From NCBI GenBank assembly GCA_003104995.1, contig PQAO01000007.1, forward strand, positions 104,565 through 168,564: DNA of 64,000 nt. Direction: 5' to 3'. Both the position numbers and the translations under genes were made by a program. This document shows, piece by piece, positions 25,676 to 34,008 of the stretch (position 1 is the first letter of the stretch; each line of letters begins with the position of its first letter). Below the pieces are notes generated by a model. That model made no database searches. It was not told where the DNA came from and worked only from the letters and a program-made list of their open reading frames with translations. Source of the DNA: Dehalococcoidia bacterium (GTDB taxonomy: Bacteria; Chloroflexota; Dehalococcoidia; Tepidiformales; Tepidiformaceae).

Positions 25676-26632
25676 ATGAGCATTCGTTCCATCGACTCAC
25701 GGTCGCACCGGCGCCAGCACCAAGCGCTTTTGCTGCTGCTCGCCCTCCTGGCACTCTGGGTGACGGCCGCATGTGGCGGGGGGGATGACGACGGGGGGGC
25801 TACAACCGGCACCGGCGTGAAGGTGGTGGCGACGACCACCCAGATCGGGGCGCTGACGCGCGAGGTCGCGGGCGGCGAAGTCGAGCTGACCGTGCTGCTG
25901 TCGGCGGGGGCGGACGCACACGACTATGAACCGAGCCCCAAAGCCGTCGCGCAAATCAAGGATGCTCGGGTCGTGCTGGTGAATGGCATCGGGCTGGATG
26001 CGTGGCTCGATAACGTGATCAGCGGGGCCGGGGCGGAGCGGGTGGTAGTGGTTACGGATGGGATCGCGATCCGTGGGGCAGATGCGGGGCAGGGCGGTGG
26101 CGTGGGCGACCCGCACGTCTGGCACGACCCGGAGAACGTGAAGGTGATGGTGGACAACATCGCGGCGGCACTTTCCGAGGCGGACCCGGAAAAGGCCGCA
26201 ACCTTCCAGGGGAACGGCGATGCCTACAAGGCGAAGCTGGACGCGGTCGACGCGCAGGTCCGGGCACTCATCGATTCGATCCCGGCGGAGAACCGCAAGA
26301 TCGTGACGAACCACGACTCGTTCGGCTACTTCTTCGACCGTTACGGGATCGAATATGCCGGCGCGATCATCCCAGGGACTTCGAAGGATGCTCAGCCTTC
26401 GGCGAAGGAGCTGGCCAACCTGACCGACCTGATCAAGCGGGAGGGCGTGAAGGCGATCTTCGCGGAGGAAGAAGTCGACCCGAAGGTAGCGAGGCAGCTT
26501 GCCGCGGATACCGGAGTGGCTATTGTGACGGGGCTGTATGCTGACTCGCTCGGGGCGCCGGGCAGCGGGGCCGAAACGGTTGACGGGATGCTGCTTTCGA
26601 ACGCCACGAAGATTGCGGAGGCCTTGCGATAA
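25676..26632 (+). CDS. znuA: zinc/manganese-binding lipoprotein of ABC importer
   Basis: A 318-aa cluster A-I metal-binding lipoprotein. A signal peptide ends in a lipobox-like VTAAC and is followed by a Gly/Asp linker. Metal ligands are visible: His in ADAHDYEPSP, His in DPHVWHDPENV, His in TNHDSFGYF and the late Asp in LYADSLGAPG. Three His plus Asp is the TroA/ZnuA pattern; Mn-selective proteins usually have Glu at the third site, so Zn is favoured. No His-rich loop typical of some ZnuA is present. First gene of a three-gene operon preceded by a strong inverted repeat. Confidence 0.9.
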   Translation: MSIRSIDSRSHRRQHQALLLLLALLALWVTAACGGGDDDGGATTGTGVKVVATTTQIGALTREVAGGEVELTVLLSAGADAHDYEPSPKAVAQIKDARVVLVNGIGLDAWLDNVISGAGAERVVVVTDGIAIRGADAGQGGGVGDPHVWHDPENVKVMVDNIAAALSEADPEKAATFQGNGDAYKAKLDAVDAQVRALIDSIPAENRKIVTNHDSFGYFFDRYGIEYAGAIIPGTSKDAQPSAKELANLTDLIKREGVKAIFAEEEVDPKVARQLAADTGVAIVTGLYADSLGAPGSGAETVDGMLLSNATKIAEALR

Positions 26633-27429
26633 CCACACCGGCGGGGCACAGCGCGCCTGCGCGGGCAGGATCGGCGGAGGGGCTCACGCTCGAGGTCCGG
26701 GGGCTGCAGGTCGCCTATGGTGCGAACCTGGCGGTGGCCGGAGTCGACGCGCGGGTGGCGCCGGGCGCCATCGTCGGGGTGATCGGCCCAAACGGCAGCG
26801 GGAAGTCCACTTTGCTGAAGGCGATCGCGGGGGTGTTACGACCCCACAGCGGCGAAATCATGCTGGGCGGGGCGCCGATCCGCCAGGAGGCAACCCGGAT
26901 TGCCTTCGTTCCGCAGCGCGAGGAGGTGAACTGGGACTTCCCGGTGACCGCCCGCGATGTGGTGATGATGGGCCGATACCGGGCGCTCGGCTGGCTGCGC
27001 TGGCCGGGAAAAGCCGACCGGGAGCGGGCGGATGCCGCGCTCGAACGACTTGGGCTCGGGGGGCTGGGCCACCGGCACATCAGCCAGTTCTCGGGGGGCC
27101 AGCAGCAGCGCATTTTCCTCGCACGGGCGCTCGTGCAGGAGCCGCGCCTCGTGCTGCTCGACGAGCCGTTCACCGGGATCGACGTGCACAACCGGGCGAT
27201 CGTCCACGAGCTCATCCGGGCCTTCGCGGATGATGGAGTGACCGTGCTGGTGGCGACGCACGACCTGGATGAGGTGCGTGCGACCACCACCCACGTGCTC
27301 TGCCTGAACCGGGACATGGTCGCGTTCGGCCCGACGCCCACGACATTCACCCCGGCCAACCTGCGGGCAACGTTCGGCGGCCAGATGGCCATGTTCGAGC
27401 AGGTGCCAATCTTCGAGCGCGCCCCATGA
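26629..27429 (+). CDS. znuC: zinc/manganese ABC importer ATPase, probable ATA start
   Basis: A 266-aa ATPase of the Zn/Mn importer. Motifs: Walker A GPNGSGKST, Q-loop FVPQREEVNWDFP, signature FSGGQQQR, Walker B LVLLDEPFTGID, H-loop ATHDLDE. No ATG, GTG or TTG precedes the first strand in frame. The first one, GTG 26734, would delete 35 residues including the A-loop Tyr in LQVAYGANL. An ATA at 26629 has GGAGG exactly 7 bases upstream, and its ATAA overlaps the znuA stop by 4 bases, like the ATGA junctions elsewhere here. I therefore propose an ATA (mutated or rare) start. The znuB start overlaps its stop. Confidence 0.85.
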   Translation: MTTPAGHSAPARAGSAEGLTLEVRGLQVAYGANLAVAGVDARVAPGAIVGVIGPNGSGKSTLLKAIAGVLRPHSGEIMLGGAPIRQEATRIAFVPQREEVNWDFPVTARDVVMMGRYRALGWLRWPGKADRERADAALERLGLGGLGHRHISQFSGGQQQRIFLARALVQEPRLVLLDEPFTGIDVHNRAIVHELIRAFADDGVTVLVATHDLDEVRATTTHVLCLNRDMVAFGPTPTTFTPANLRATFGGQMAMFEQVPIFERAP

Positions 27430-28322
27430 GCTGGCTCACCGAACCGCTCCAGTACGGCTTCATGCAACGGGCAATGATGGAAGTCGTCATCATCGGGGCC
27501 CTGTGCGGGCTGGTGGGGTGCTTCGTGGTGCTACGGGGGCTCGCGTTCATCGGCGATGCGCTCGCGCACGCGGTCTTCCCGGGCGTTGTGCTCTCGTACA
27601 TCGCGGGCCAGAGCATCATGATCGGCGCGTTTGTGTTCGGCGGAATGACCGCGCTGGGGATCGGGATCCTCTCGCGCAGCCGCCGCGTGAGCGAGGACTC
27701 GGCAATCGGCGTGGTGTTCGCGGCGTTCTTCGCGCTGGGTGTGGTGATCCTCAGCCGCCAGGGAGGGTTCAACCGCGACCTCGGGTCACTGCTCTTCGGC
27801 AACATCCTTGGGGTATCGATGAACGACGTATGGATCACGGCGGTGATCGGGGTGGTCGTCGCCGGGATCCTGCTCGCACTGCTGAAGGAATTCACCCTGC
27901 TGGCGTTCGATCCGACGATGGCGCGGGCGGCCGGGTATCCGGTGTTCGCACTGGACGTGCTGTTATTGCTGCTCGTGTCGGCGACCATCGTAGTGAGCCT
28001 CCAGACGGTCGGGAACATCCTCATCCTTGCACTGATCGTCACGCCACCGGCGACCGCACGGCTTCTGACCGACCGGCTGGGCCGCATGATGGTGGCGAGT
28101 GTGCTGATCGCGGCGAGCTGCGGCGTGATGGGGCTCTACTTTTCCTATCACGCCGGGACCGCGGCCGGAGCGACGATTGTGCTGACCGCCACCGCCGTGT
28201 TCCTCCTCGCGGTCGTGTTCGCGCCGACCCACGGACTACTGGGCGGATACCTGCAGCGGCGGCGCGGACACCACCATGCGCACCACTTCCATGCGGCCGG
28301 CGAGGAAGTCGAGCTCTCGTAA
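27426..28322 (+). CDS. znuB: zinc/manganese ABC importer permease
   Basis: A 298-aa permease of the ABC-3 (ZnuB/MntB/TroC) family with about eight helices. It has GLVGCFVVLRGLAFIGDALAHA near the start, RRVSEDSAIGVVFAAFFALG in the middle, then LLFGNILGV and the late GNILILALIVTPPATARLL. The C-terminus is an unusual His-rich tail (RGHHHAHHFH) followed by acidic residues, which could bind metal on the cytoplasmic side. Its ATG overlaps the ATPase stop by 4 bases. Confidence 0.92.
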   Translation: MSWLTEPLQYGFMQRAMMEVVIIGALCGLVGCFVVLRGLAFIGDALAHAVFPGVVLSYIAGQSIMIGAFVFGGMTALGIGILSRSRRVSEDSAIGVVFAAFFALGVVILSRQGGFNRDLGSLLFGNILGVSMNDVWITAVIGVVVAGILLALLKEFTLLAFDPTMARAAGYPVFALDVLLLLLVSATIVVSLQTVGNILILALIVTPPATARLLTDRLGRMMVASVLIAASCGVMGLYFSYHAGTAAGATIVLTATAVFLLAVVFAPTHGLLGGYLQRRRGHHHAHHFHAAGEEVELS

Positions 28323-28407
28323 GGCCGGTGACCGTAGCTGTGTGGCAGGCGGTCAAGCGACGCGGTAGAGTGAACCCCCGCCGAATTCCCCCAGGAGGGA
28401 TACACGC

Positions 28408-29649
28408 ATGACCGCTCCAAACCAGACTCACGGTCCGGATCGCAAGCTGACCGAAGAGGAGATCGCTGGGCTCCGCGAGAGGGTGAAGGCCTTCATGACG
28501 GAGCACATCTACCCGAACGAGCCGTTCTTCCACGAGCACCATCCCCGCCGGAGCGCCGAGGGCGCGGCCAAGCTGAAGGAGCTGCAGGCAAAGACCAAGG
28601 CCATGGGGATGTGGGCGCCACACCTGCCGTCAGCAGCGGGCGGCATGGGAATCGGCTTCATGCCCTACGTTTACATGAACGAAATCCTGGGGCGCAGCAC
28701 GGTCGCGCCGATGGCGTTCGGCTCGCAAGCGCCCGATTCGGGTAATGCCGAGATCCTCTGGCAGTTCGGCACGAAGGAACTGCAGGACAAGTTCATGAAG
28801 CCGCTCGTGAACGGCGACATCTACTCGTGCTTCTCGATGACCGAACCGGAGGTATCCGGGGCCGACCCGACGGGTTTGCAGACGACCGCCCGGCGCGACG
28901 GCGACGAGTGGGTGATCAACGGCCACAAGTGGTTCAGCAGCCAGGGCGAGGGCGCCGCGTTCGCGATAGTGATGTGCGCGAGCGAACTCGACCAGCCACC
29001 CCACCGGCGGATGACCCAAATTGTGGTGCCGTCCGATACGCCCGGCTTCAACCTGGTCCGGGCAGTGCCGGTGATGGGCGAGACGGACGGATCGCATGCG
29101 GAGATACGCTACAACGACGTACGCGTGCCGATCACCAACACGCTGGGCGAACCCGGCAGCGGCTTCCGGATCGCGCAGAAGCGGCTTGGGCCTGGGCGCA
29201 TCCACCACTGCATGCGCTGGCTGGGCCAGATGCAGCGCGCCTTCGAGATGATGTGCGAGTACTCCCTGCGCCGTGAGGTGTACGGCTCGACGCTCTCGGA
29301 GAAGCAGACGGTCCAGAACTGGATCGCCGACTCGTACGTCGAGATCCAGGCGTCGCGCGCGCTGACGTTGAGTGCCGCGAAGAAGATCGACCAGGGCGAC
29401 GAGGCCCGGGTTGAGATCTCGGCGATCAAGTTCTTCGGGGCGAAGGTCCTGCACGACGTCATCGACCGGGCCATCCAGGTGCACGGAGCCCTGGGCGTTT
29501 CCGGCGATACGCCGCTCGAGGGGATGTACCGCGGCGCGCGAGCCGCGCGCATCTACGACGGCCCGGACGAGACACACCGGATGGTCGTGTCGCGCCGCAT
29601 CCTGCAGAGCTTCAAGGCCGGGAACGGCTGGGACTTCGGAGTCCAGTAG
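28408..29649 (+). CDS. acyl-CoA dehydrogenase (ACAD10/11-like)
   Basis: A 413-aa acyl-CoA dehydrogenase starting behind CAGGAGGG. FAD-site motifs are CFSMTEPEVSGADPTGLQT and WVINGHKWFSSQGEGAA. The C-terminal helical domain contains IHHCMRWLGQMQRAFEMM, REVYGSTLSEKQ, VHGALGVSGDTPLEGMYRGA and ARIYDGPDETHRMVV. This pattern and length fit the ACAD10/ACAD11 branch. It is followed at 82 bases by an APH-type kinase gene, the same two domains that are fused in vertebrate ACAD10/11 and adjacent in the Pseudomonas lva operon (LvaA, LvaC). That supports a role in 4-hydroxyacyl-CoA catabolism. Confidence 0.88.
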   Translation: MTAPNQTHGPDRKLTEEEIAGLRERVKAFMTEHIYPNEPFFHEHHPRRSAEGAAKLKELQAKTKAMGMWAPHLPSAAGGMGIGFMPYVYMNEILGRSTVAPMAFGSQAPDSGNAEILWQFGTKELQDKFMKPLVNGDIYSCFSMTEPEVSGADPTGLQTTARRDGDEWVINGHKWFSSQGEGAAFAIVMCASELDQPPHRRMTQIVVPSDTPGFNLVRAVPVMGETDGSHAEIRYNDVRVPITNTLGEPGSGFRIAQKRLGPGRIHHCMRWLGQMQRAFEMMCEYSLRREVYGSTLSEKQTVQNWIADSYVEIQASRALTLSAAKKIDQGDEARVEISAIKFFGAKVLHDVIDRAIQVHGALGVSGDTPLEGMYRGARAARIYDGPDETHRMVVSRRILQSFKAGNGWDFGVQ

Positions 29650-29731
29650 GCCGGGAGTCCCGGGCAGGGCATGGAACGGAGCGCGGCAAGGGTTCGCTAC
29701 AACTCCCCGCGCTCTTGATGGGAGGAGGACC

Positions 29732-30721
29732 ATGGAACTGGATGAACTCCGCGAGCGGCTGGAGCCGTTCATGCGGTCGCACCTGGACGACCCCGGCGCG
29801 ACCATCTCCTCGGTCGAGAAAGGCCCGGGGCACGCGGGCTTTTCATACTTCTTCGAGGTCGTTTCCGAGGGGCTGCGGACGAGCTACTTCTTGCGCCTGC
29901 CGCCTCCCGGCGTGAAGTGGGAGGGCACCGCCGACCTGACGCGGCAGGTCGCCGCCGTCACGGCGATCAAAGACACGGACGTCCCGCACGCGCCGATCCT
30001 CTGGTCCGGGACGGACGAGCGATGGTTCGGCTCGCCGTACTTCGTCCAGCCGCGGCTTGAGGGCGACACCCTGAAGGACAGCTACCCCTCGCGCTTCAGC
30101 GACGCTCAACTCCGGGACATGGCCCGCCAGGCGATGGTGGCGCTCACGGGCATTCACCGTGTGGACCCGGGAAAGGCGCCGTACCTGGGCGAGTACTGGG
30201 GGTATGAGTTCGACGTGAACCGCTGGGACCGTTTCTACGAACGGGCGGCCGAACCTGAGCTGCTGGCCCTGCAGCCACGGGTGAAGGAACTGCTCCTTGA
30301 GAAAATCCCACACGAATCGCGCATCGCCATCTACCATGGCGACTTCCAGTGGACGAACCTCCTCTACTCTCCCGCGGGCAAGCTCTCGGCGGTGATCGAC
30401 TGGGAACTCTGCGGCATCGGCCCGGTGCTCAATGACCTTGGCTGGATCTGCGTCTTCAGCGACCCGGCGGCGTGGGCGCACGAGCAGAATATCCGCATGC
30501 CCCACGGCGACGAACTGGAAGCCTGGTACCGGGAGTCATGCGGTTCGGACCCGGGCGATATCCGTTGGTTCAAAGCACTGGCCGTGTACAAGTTTGCGAT
30601 CATCAGCGGGTTCAACCTGATGCTCCACCGGCGCGGAAAGCGCGATGACCCGCACTGGGAAGAGATCAAGCCCTCGATGAAGGCGAACATGGAATACGCT
30701 ATGGCGATGCTGACGGGCTGA
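29732..30721 (+). CDS. APH-type phosphotransferase, LvaA/ACAD11-kinase-like
   Basis: A 329-aa aminoglycoside-phosphotransferase-family kinase; the ATG at 29732 has GGAGGAGG just upstream. The catalytic loop is IYHGDFQWTNLLY (HGD...N) and the metal loop AVIDWELCGIG (DxE form). The N-lobe has GHAGFSYFFEVV as the nucleotide-binding strand. Sequence context points to a hydroxyacyl-CoA kinase rather than antibiotic resistance: it follows an ACAD10/11-like dehydrogenase gene, and in known examples the pair phosphorylates then eliminates a 4-hydroxyl group. A 9+5-bp hairpin follows its stop. Confidence 0.82.
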   Translation: MELDELRERLEPFMRSHLDDPGATISSVEKGPGHAGFSYFFEVVSEGLRTSYFLRLPPPGVKWEGTADLTRQVAAVTAIKDTDVPHAPILWSGTDERWFGSPYFVQPRLEGDTLKDSYPSRFSDAQLRDMARQAMVALTGIHRVDPGKAPYLGEYWGYEFDVNRWDRFYERAAEPELLALQPRVKELLLEKIPHESRIAIYHGDFQWTNLLYSPAGKLSAVIDWELCGIGPVLNDLGWICVFSDPAAWAHEQNIRMPHGDELEAWYRESCGSDPGDIRWFKALAVYKFAIISGFNLMLHRRGKRDDPHWEEIKPSMKANMEYAMAMLTG

Positions 30722-30759
30722 CCGTCCACGAAAGTCGACACTTCCTGTCGCGTGGATGG
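30722..30759. other. two-tier hairpin after the kinase gene
   Basis: CCGTCCACG (30722-30730) pairs with CGTGGATGG (30751-30759, one G-T), and an inner CGACA/TGTCG stem sits above a 5-base bulge with a CTTCC loop. It starts at the kinase stop and lies about 70 bases before the addB-like gene. It has no T-run, so it may be a terminator-like or processing structure. Confidence 0.4.
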
Positions 30760-30828
30760 AGTGAGCTGAACGGGCGGGGTGTGCCATCCAGGCGTAGGAT
30801 CGGCCTCCTGTGCGGATGGTGATGGCGG

Positions 30829-33800
30829 ATGATTGACCTTGTTCCCTACGGGCGGCCGGCCCGCGAAGCCCTTGCAGCGGCGATCGCGGCTGCGAAAAGC
30901 GGCGGCGCGCTGGCGCCAGTGACCGTGATTGTCCCCACGAACTATGCGGGGCTCGGCTTGCGCCGGGCGCTTGCGGCGCAAACGCCGCTGGTCAATGTGC
31001 GATTCCAGGTCGCGGGGCGGGCAGCAGAACTCCTGGGTGGCGCTGCGCTGGCCGCCGAGCGGCGCACGCCATTGGTCCCGTGGGTGCGGATGGAGGCCGT
31101 ACGGGCAGCGCTCCGGGAAGACGCGGGAATCTTCGCTCCGGTGGTGGCACACCCGGCGACGGCGAAGCAGTTGGCGCGCGCGTTCGACGACCTGCGCGAC
31201 GCCACCAGCGAGACCCTCCACCGGCTCGCTGCGTTGAGCCCCCGCACGGCGGACGTGGTGCGGCTGCTGCGCCGGACGAAGGAACTGACGGCCGCGTACT
31301 ACGATGAATCCGACCTGTTCCGTGCCGCCGCCGGAGCGGTGATGAGCGGCGCCCCGGGGGCGCGCGAAGCAGGCGCGCTCATCCTCTACCTCCCGCGGCG
31401 GCTCCCGGACGCGCTCGCGCGCTTGCTCGAGGCAGTGGCGGCCACGGTGGGCGCCGGGGCGGTCATCGGGCTGACCGGGGATGGCCAGGTGGATGCGCTT
31501 GCTCGCCAGATGGCGGCACGCCTCTCCGGGCTTGGCCCCGTGCGGGAGGGCGTGGAAGCCGCAGTGCCGGCCGGCTCGATGGTCGCGTCCTTGCCCGATC
31601 CCGAGGAGGAAGTCCGGCATGCCGTTCGCAAGGCGGTCGCACTCGCCCACCAGGGCGTCCCGCTGTACCGGATGGCCATCCTGTTCCAGCGGCCGGAGCA
31701 GTACGCGTTGCTGGCGCACGAGGTGCTGGACTCGGCAGGGATCCCGCACAACGGTCCCCCGGTCCGGAGACTGGCGCAGTCTCTCGCGGGACGGGCGGTG
31801 CTGGGGGCGTACCGAATGGCGGCGAGCGGATTCCGGCGCGAAGTCGTCATGGACTGGCTGACATCCGCGCCGATCCCTGGTGAGGATGGGGCACCGGCGC
31901 CTTCCCATCGCTGGGACGCGATCTCGCGGGAGGCGGGGGTGGTGAGGGGTGTGGACCACTGGACCGCCCGGCTGGCCGGGTGGGCGGATGCCAGGGAAGC
32001 CCGTAGCACCGCGACTCCGGAGGCCGCTGCATACAACCGGCGACAGGCAGGGCAGGCGAGGGCCCTGGCGGGATTCATGAGCGCCCTGGCGGAAGAGCTG
32101 GCAAGCCCGGTCCAGGCACCACCCGCGGGGCACGCTCGAAAGGCGATCGAACTGCTGGAGCGGTACCTTCCACTGGCAACGGTCGAGCACCCCGGGGACG
32201 GACTCGCAGAGGCCGAAGCCGCGGCCTGGGAGGAGGTCCAGGGGCTGCTCTCGTCGATCGCCAATCTCGAAGGCCAACTGCCCGCCGCGTTCGAAGTTCC
32301 GATCTCGCGGGGCGAGTTCGCGACGGCGCTGGAAGACGTGCTCGACGCGCCATCGGGGAGGGTGGGTTCGCTCGGGGACGGGATGTTTGTTGGGCCCATC
32401 TCCGCGGCGGCCGAACTCGAGTTCGATACCGTCTTCGTGGCCGGTCTTGTGGAGGGGAACTCCGGAGGGGGCGAAGACCCTATCATCACCGAACAAGAAC
32501 GCGACCAGGCTGGCGATGAGGTTCCCTCCCGGCGTCTGGGGCTGCTCCAGCAGCGGCGGGCGTACCTGGCTGCGCTGGCCGGGGCGGACACACGCGCCCT
32601 CTCGTATCCGCGGGCCGACCTCCGGGGCCAGCGTACGACCACCCCATCCCGCTGGTTGCTCGAATCCGCGACCACACAGGCGGGCACGGCGTTGTATGCC
32701 AGCGACCTCGCGGAGATGTTGAAATCGCCGCCGTACCCGGAATGGTTCGAGGCGGTGCATTCGTTTCAGTCGGTCCTCTCGAATGACGGCGAACGGGCGT
32801 CGCTGCAGGAGCGCGACCTTGCTTCGCTGCTTGGGGCTCGCAGCGCTCCCGAACGCCACTACCTGGCGAGCCGAATCGATGGCCTGGGGGATGGCATGGC
32901 GGCCCGGCGGAGCCGTGCACGCAAGCGCCGGACCGCCGGCCCAGGAACGACAGAGCTCGATGGCTGGAACGGCAGGGTGCCGGGTGGCTCGGTTGCAGCC
33001 GCGGGCACCGGGGAGCCGGTCTCGCCGACCGCACTGGAGACCTTCGCCCAGTGCCCCTTCCGCTACTTCCTGGGGCACGTGCTGAAGGTCGGGGACATCG
33101 AACGGCCCGAGGAGATCGAGACCATCACCGCTGCTGATGCCGGCAACGTAATGCACGGGGCGCTCGAGGAGTTCTTCAACGAGACTCACCCGAGAGGGGA
33201 CGCGCTGGCGCCGTGGAGCGCGAAGGAACGCACGAGGCTGCGGGAGATCGCCGAGCGGCATTGTGCCGAAGCCGAGCGGCGGGGGCTCACCGGCAAGCCG
33301 CTAGCCTGGGCGGCAGACCGCGCGCGCATCCTGCGCGACCTGGAGTTGTTCCTCGACGCAGATCAGAAATACCGGGCCAGTACCGGGTTCGTCTTCGAGC
33401 GGGCGGAGGTAGCGTTCGGGGCGAGCCGCGACGGAAGCCCCCCGCCGCCCCCGGCCAGGTACACGCTTCCGGACGGTACGGGGATCGCCTTCCGCGGGTA
33501 CATCGACCGGGTAGACAGCGGGCCGAACGGCGAACTGATGGTGACCGACTACAAGACGGGACGGGCGGAGAAGTTCAAGGTAGTTGGCAAGCCCGACCCG
33601 CTGGTCCGCCTCGATGGCGGGAAGCGGTTGCAGTTGCCGGTGTACGCGCTGGCGCTTGAGAACGAAGGCGGCGGACAGCCAATCAGCGCCCGGTACTGGT
33701 TCATCACCGAACGGGAGAACTATGAGCAGGCCATCCTGCCGCTCGATGGGCCAACCCGGGAGGCGTTCGGCGACGTGGTCCAGGTGCTGGCGAACACGAT

Positions 33801-34008
33801 GCGCCAGGGATACTTCCCCGCTGTCCCCGGCGAGGAGGATGGCCGTAACAGCTCGTATACGAATTGCCTGTACTGCCCGTACGACCGGATCTGTGCGCCG
33901 AGCCAGCGGTTGGAGATCTGGAAGCAGTGGAAGGGCGGGCCCGTCGTCCGGGACTTCGCCACGTTGAGCGAGGGCACCCTCCCTGGCGTGGAGGCGACCG
34001 ATGAGTGA
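30829..34008 (+). CDS. addB: AddB-like PD-(D/E)XK nuclease subunit
   Basis: A 1059-aa protein with the layout of the AddB/RecB-nuclease family: a degenerate helicase-like N-terminal half and a C-terminal PD-(D/E)XK nuclease. The nuclease core is ELMVTDYKTGRAEKF near residue 905. Cys residues bracket it: one in FAQCPFRYFLG near 740 and three in NCLYCPYDRIC near 1015, the pattern of the AddB-type [4Fe-4S] nuclease domain. It lacks a Walker A in the N-terminal half, as AddB does. With AddA it forms a heterodimeric DNA end-resection enzyme. Its stop overlaps the addA start by 8 bases. Confidence 0.87.
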   Translation: MIDLVPYGRPAREALAAAIAAAKSGGALAPVTVIVPTNYAGLGLRRALAAQTPLVNVRFQVAGRAAELLGGAALAAERRTPLVPWVRMEAVRAALREDAGIFAPVVAHPATAKQLARAFDDLRDATSETLHRLAALSPRTADVVRLLRRTKELTAAYYDESDLFRAAAGAVMSGAPGAREAGALILYLPRRLPDALARLLEAVAATVGAGAVIGLTGDGQVDALARQMAARLSGLGPVREGVEAAVPAGSMVASLPDPEEEVRHAVRKAVALAHQGVPLYRMAILFQRPEQYALLAHEVLDSAGIPHNGPPVRRLAQSLAGRAVLGAYRMAASGFRREVVMDWLTSAPIPGEDGAPAPSHRWDAISREAGVVRGVDHWTARLAGWADAREARSTATPEAAAYNRRQAGQARALAGFMSALAEELASPVQAPPAGHARKAIELLERYLPLATVEHPGDGLAEAEAAAWEEVQGLLSSIANLEGQLPAAFEVPISRGEFATALEDVLDAPSGRVGSLGDGMFVGPISAAAELEFDTVFVAGLVEGNSGGGEDPIITEQERDQAGDEVPSRRLGLLQQRRAYLAALAGADTRALSYPRADLRGQRTTTPSRWLLESATTQAGTALYASDLAEMLKSPPYPEWFEAVHSFQSVLSNDGERASLQERDLASLLGARSAPERHYLASRIDGLGDGMAARRSRARKRRTAGPGTTELDGWNGRVPGGSVAAAGTGEPVSPTALETFAQCPFRYFLGHVLKVGDIERPEEIETITAADAGNVMHGALEEFFNETHPRGDALAPWSAKERTRLREIAERHCAEAERRGLTGKPLAWAADRARILRDLELFLDADQKYRASTGFVFERAEVAFGASRDGSPPPPPARYTLPDGTGIAFRGYIDRVDSGPNGELMVTDYKTGRAEKFKVVGKPDPLVRLDGGKRLQLPVYALALENEGGGQPISARYWFITERENYEQAILPLDGPTREAFGDVVQVLANTMRQGYFPAVPGEEDGRNSSYTNCLYCPYDRICAPSQRLEIWKQWKGGPVVRDFATLSEGTLPGVEATDE

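Noticed and set aside
30364..33261. Very long antisense frame (965 codons) opposite the kinase and addB-like genes
   Set aside because: Arg/Pro/His-rich composition with no domain; it is the GC-rich shadow of two clearly coding genes on the other strand.
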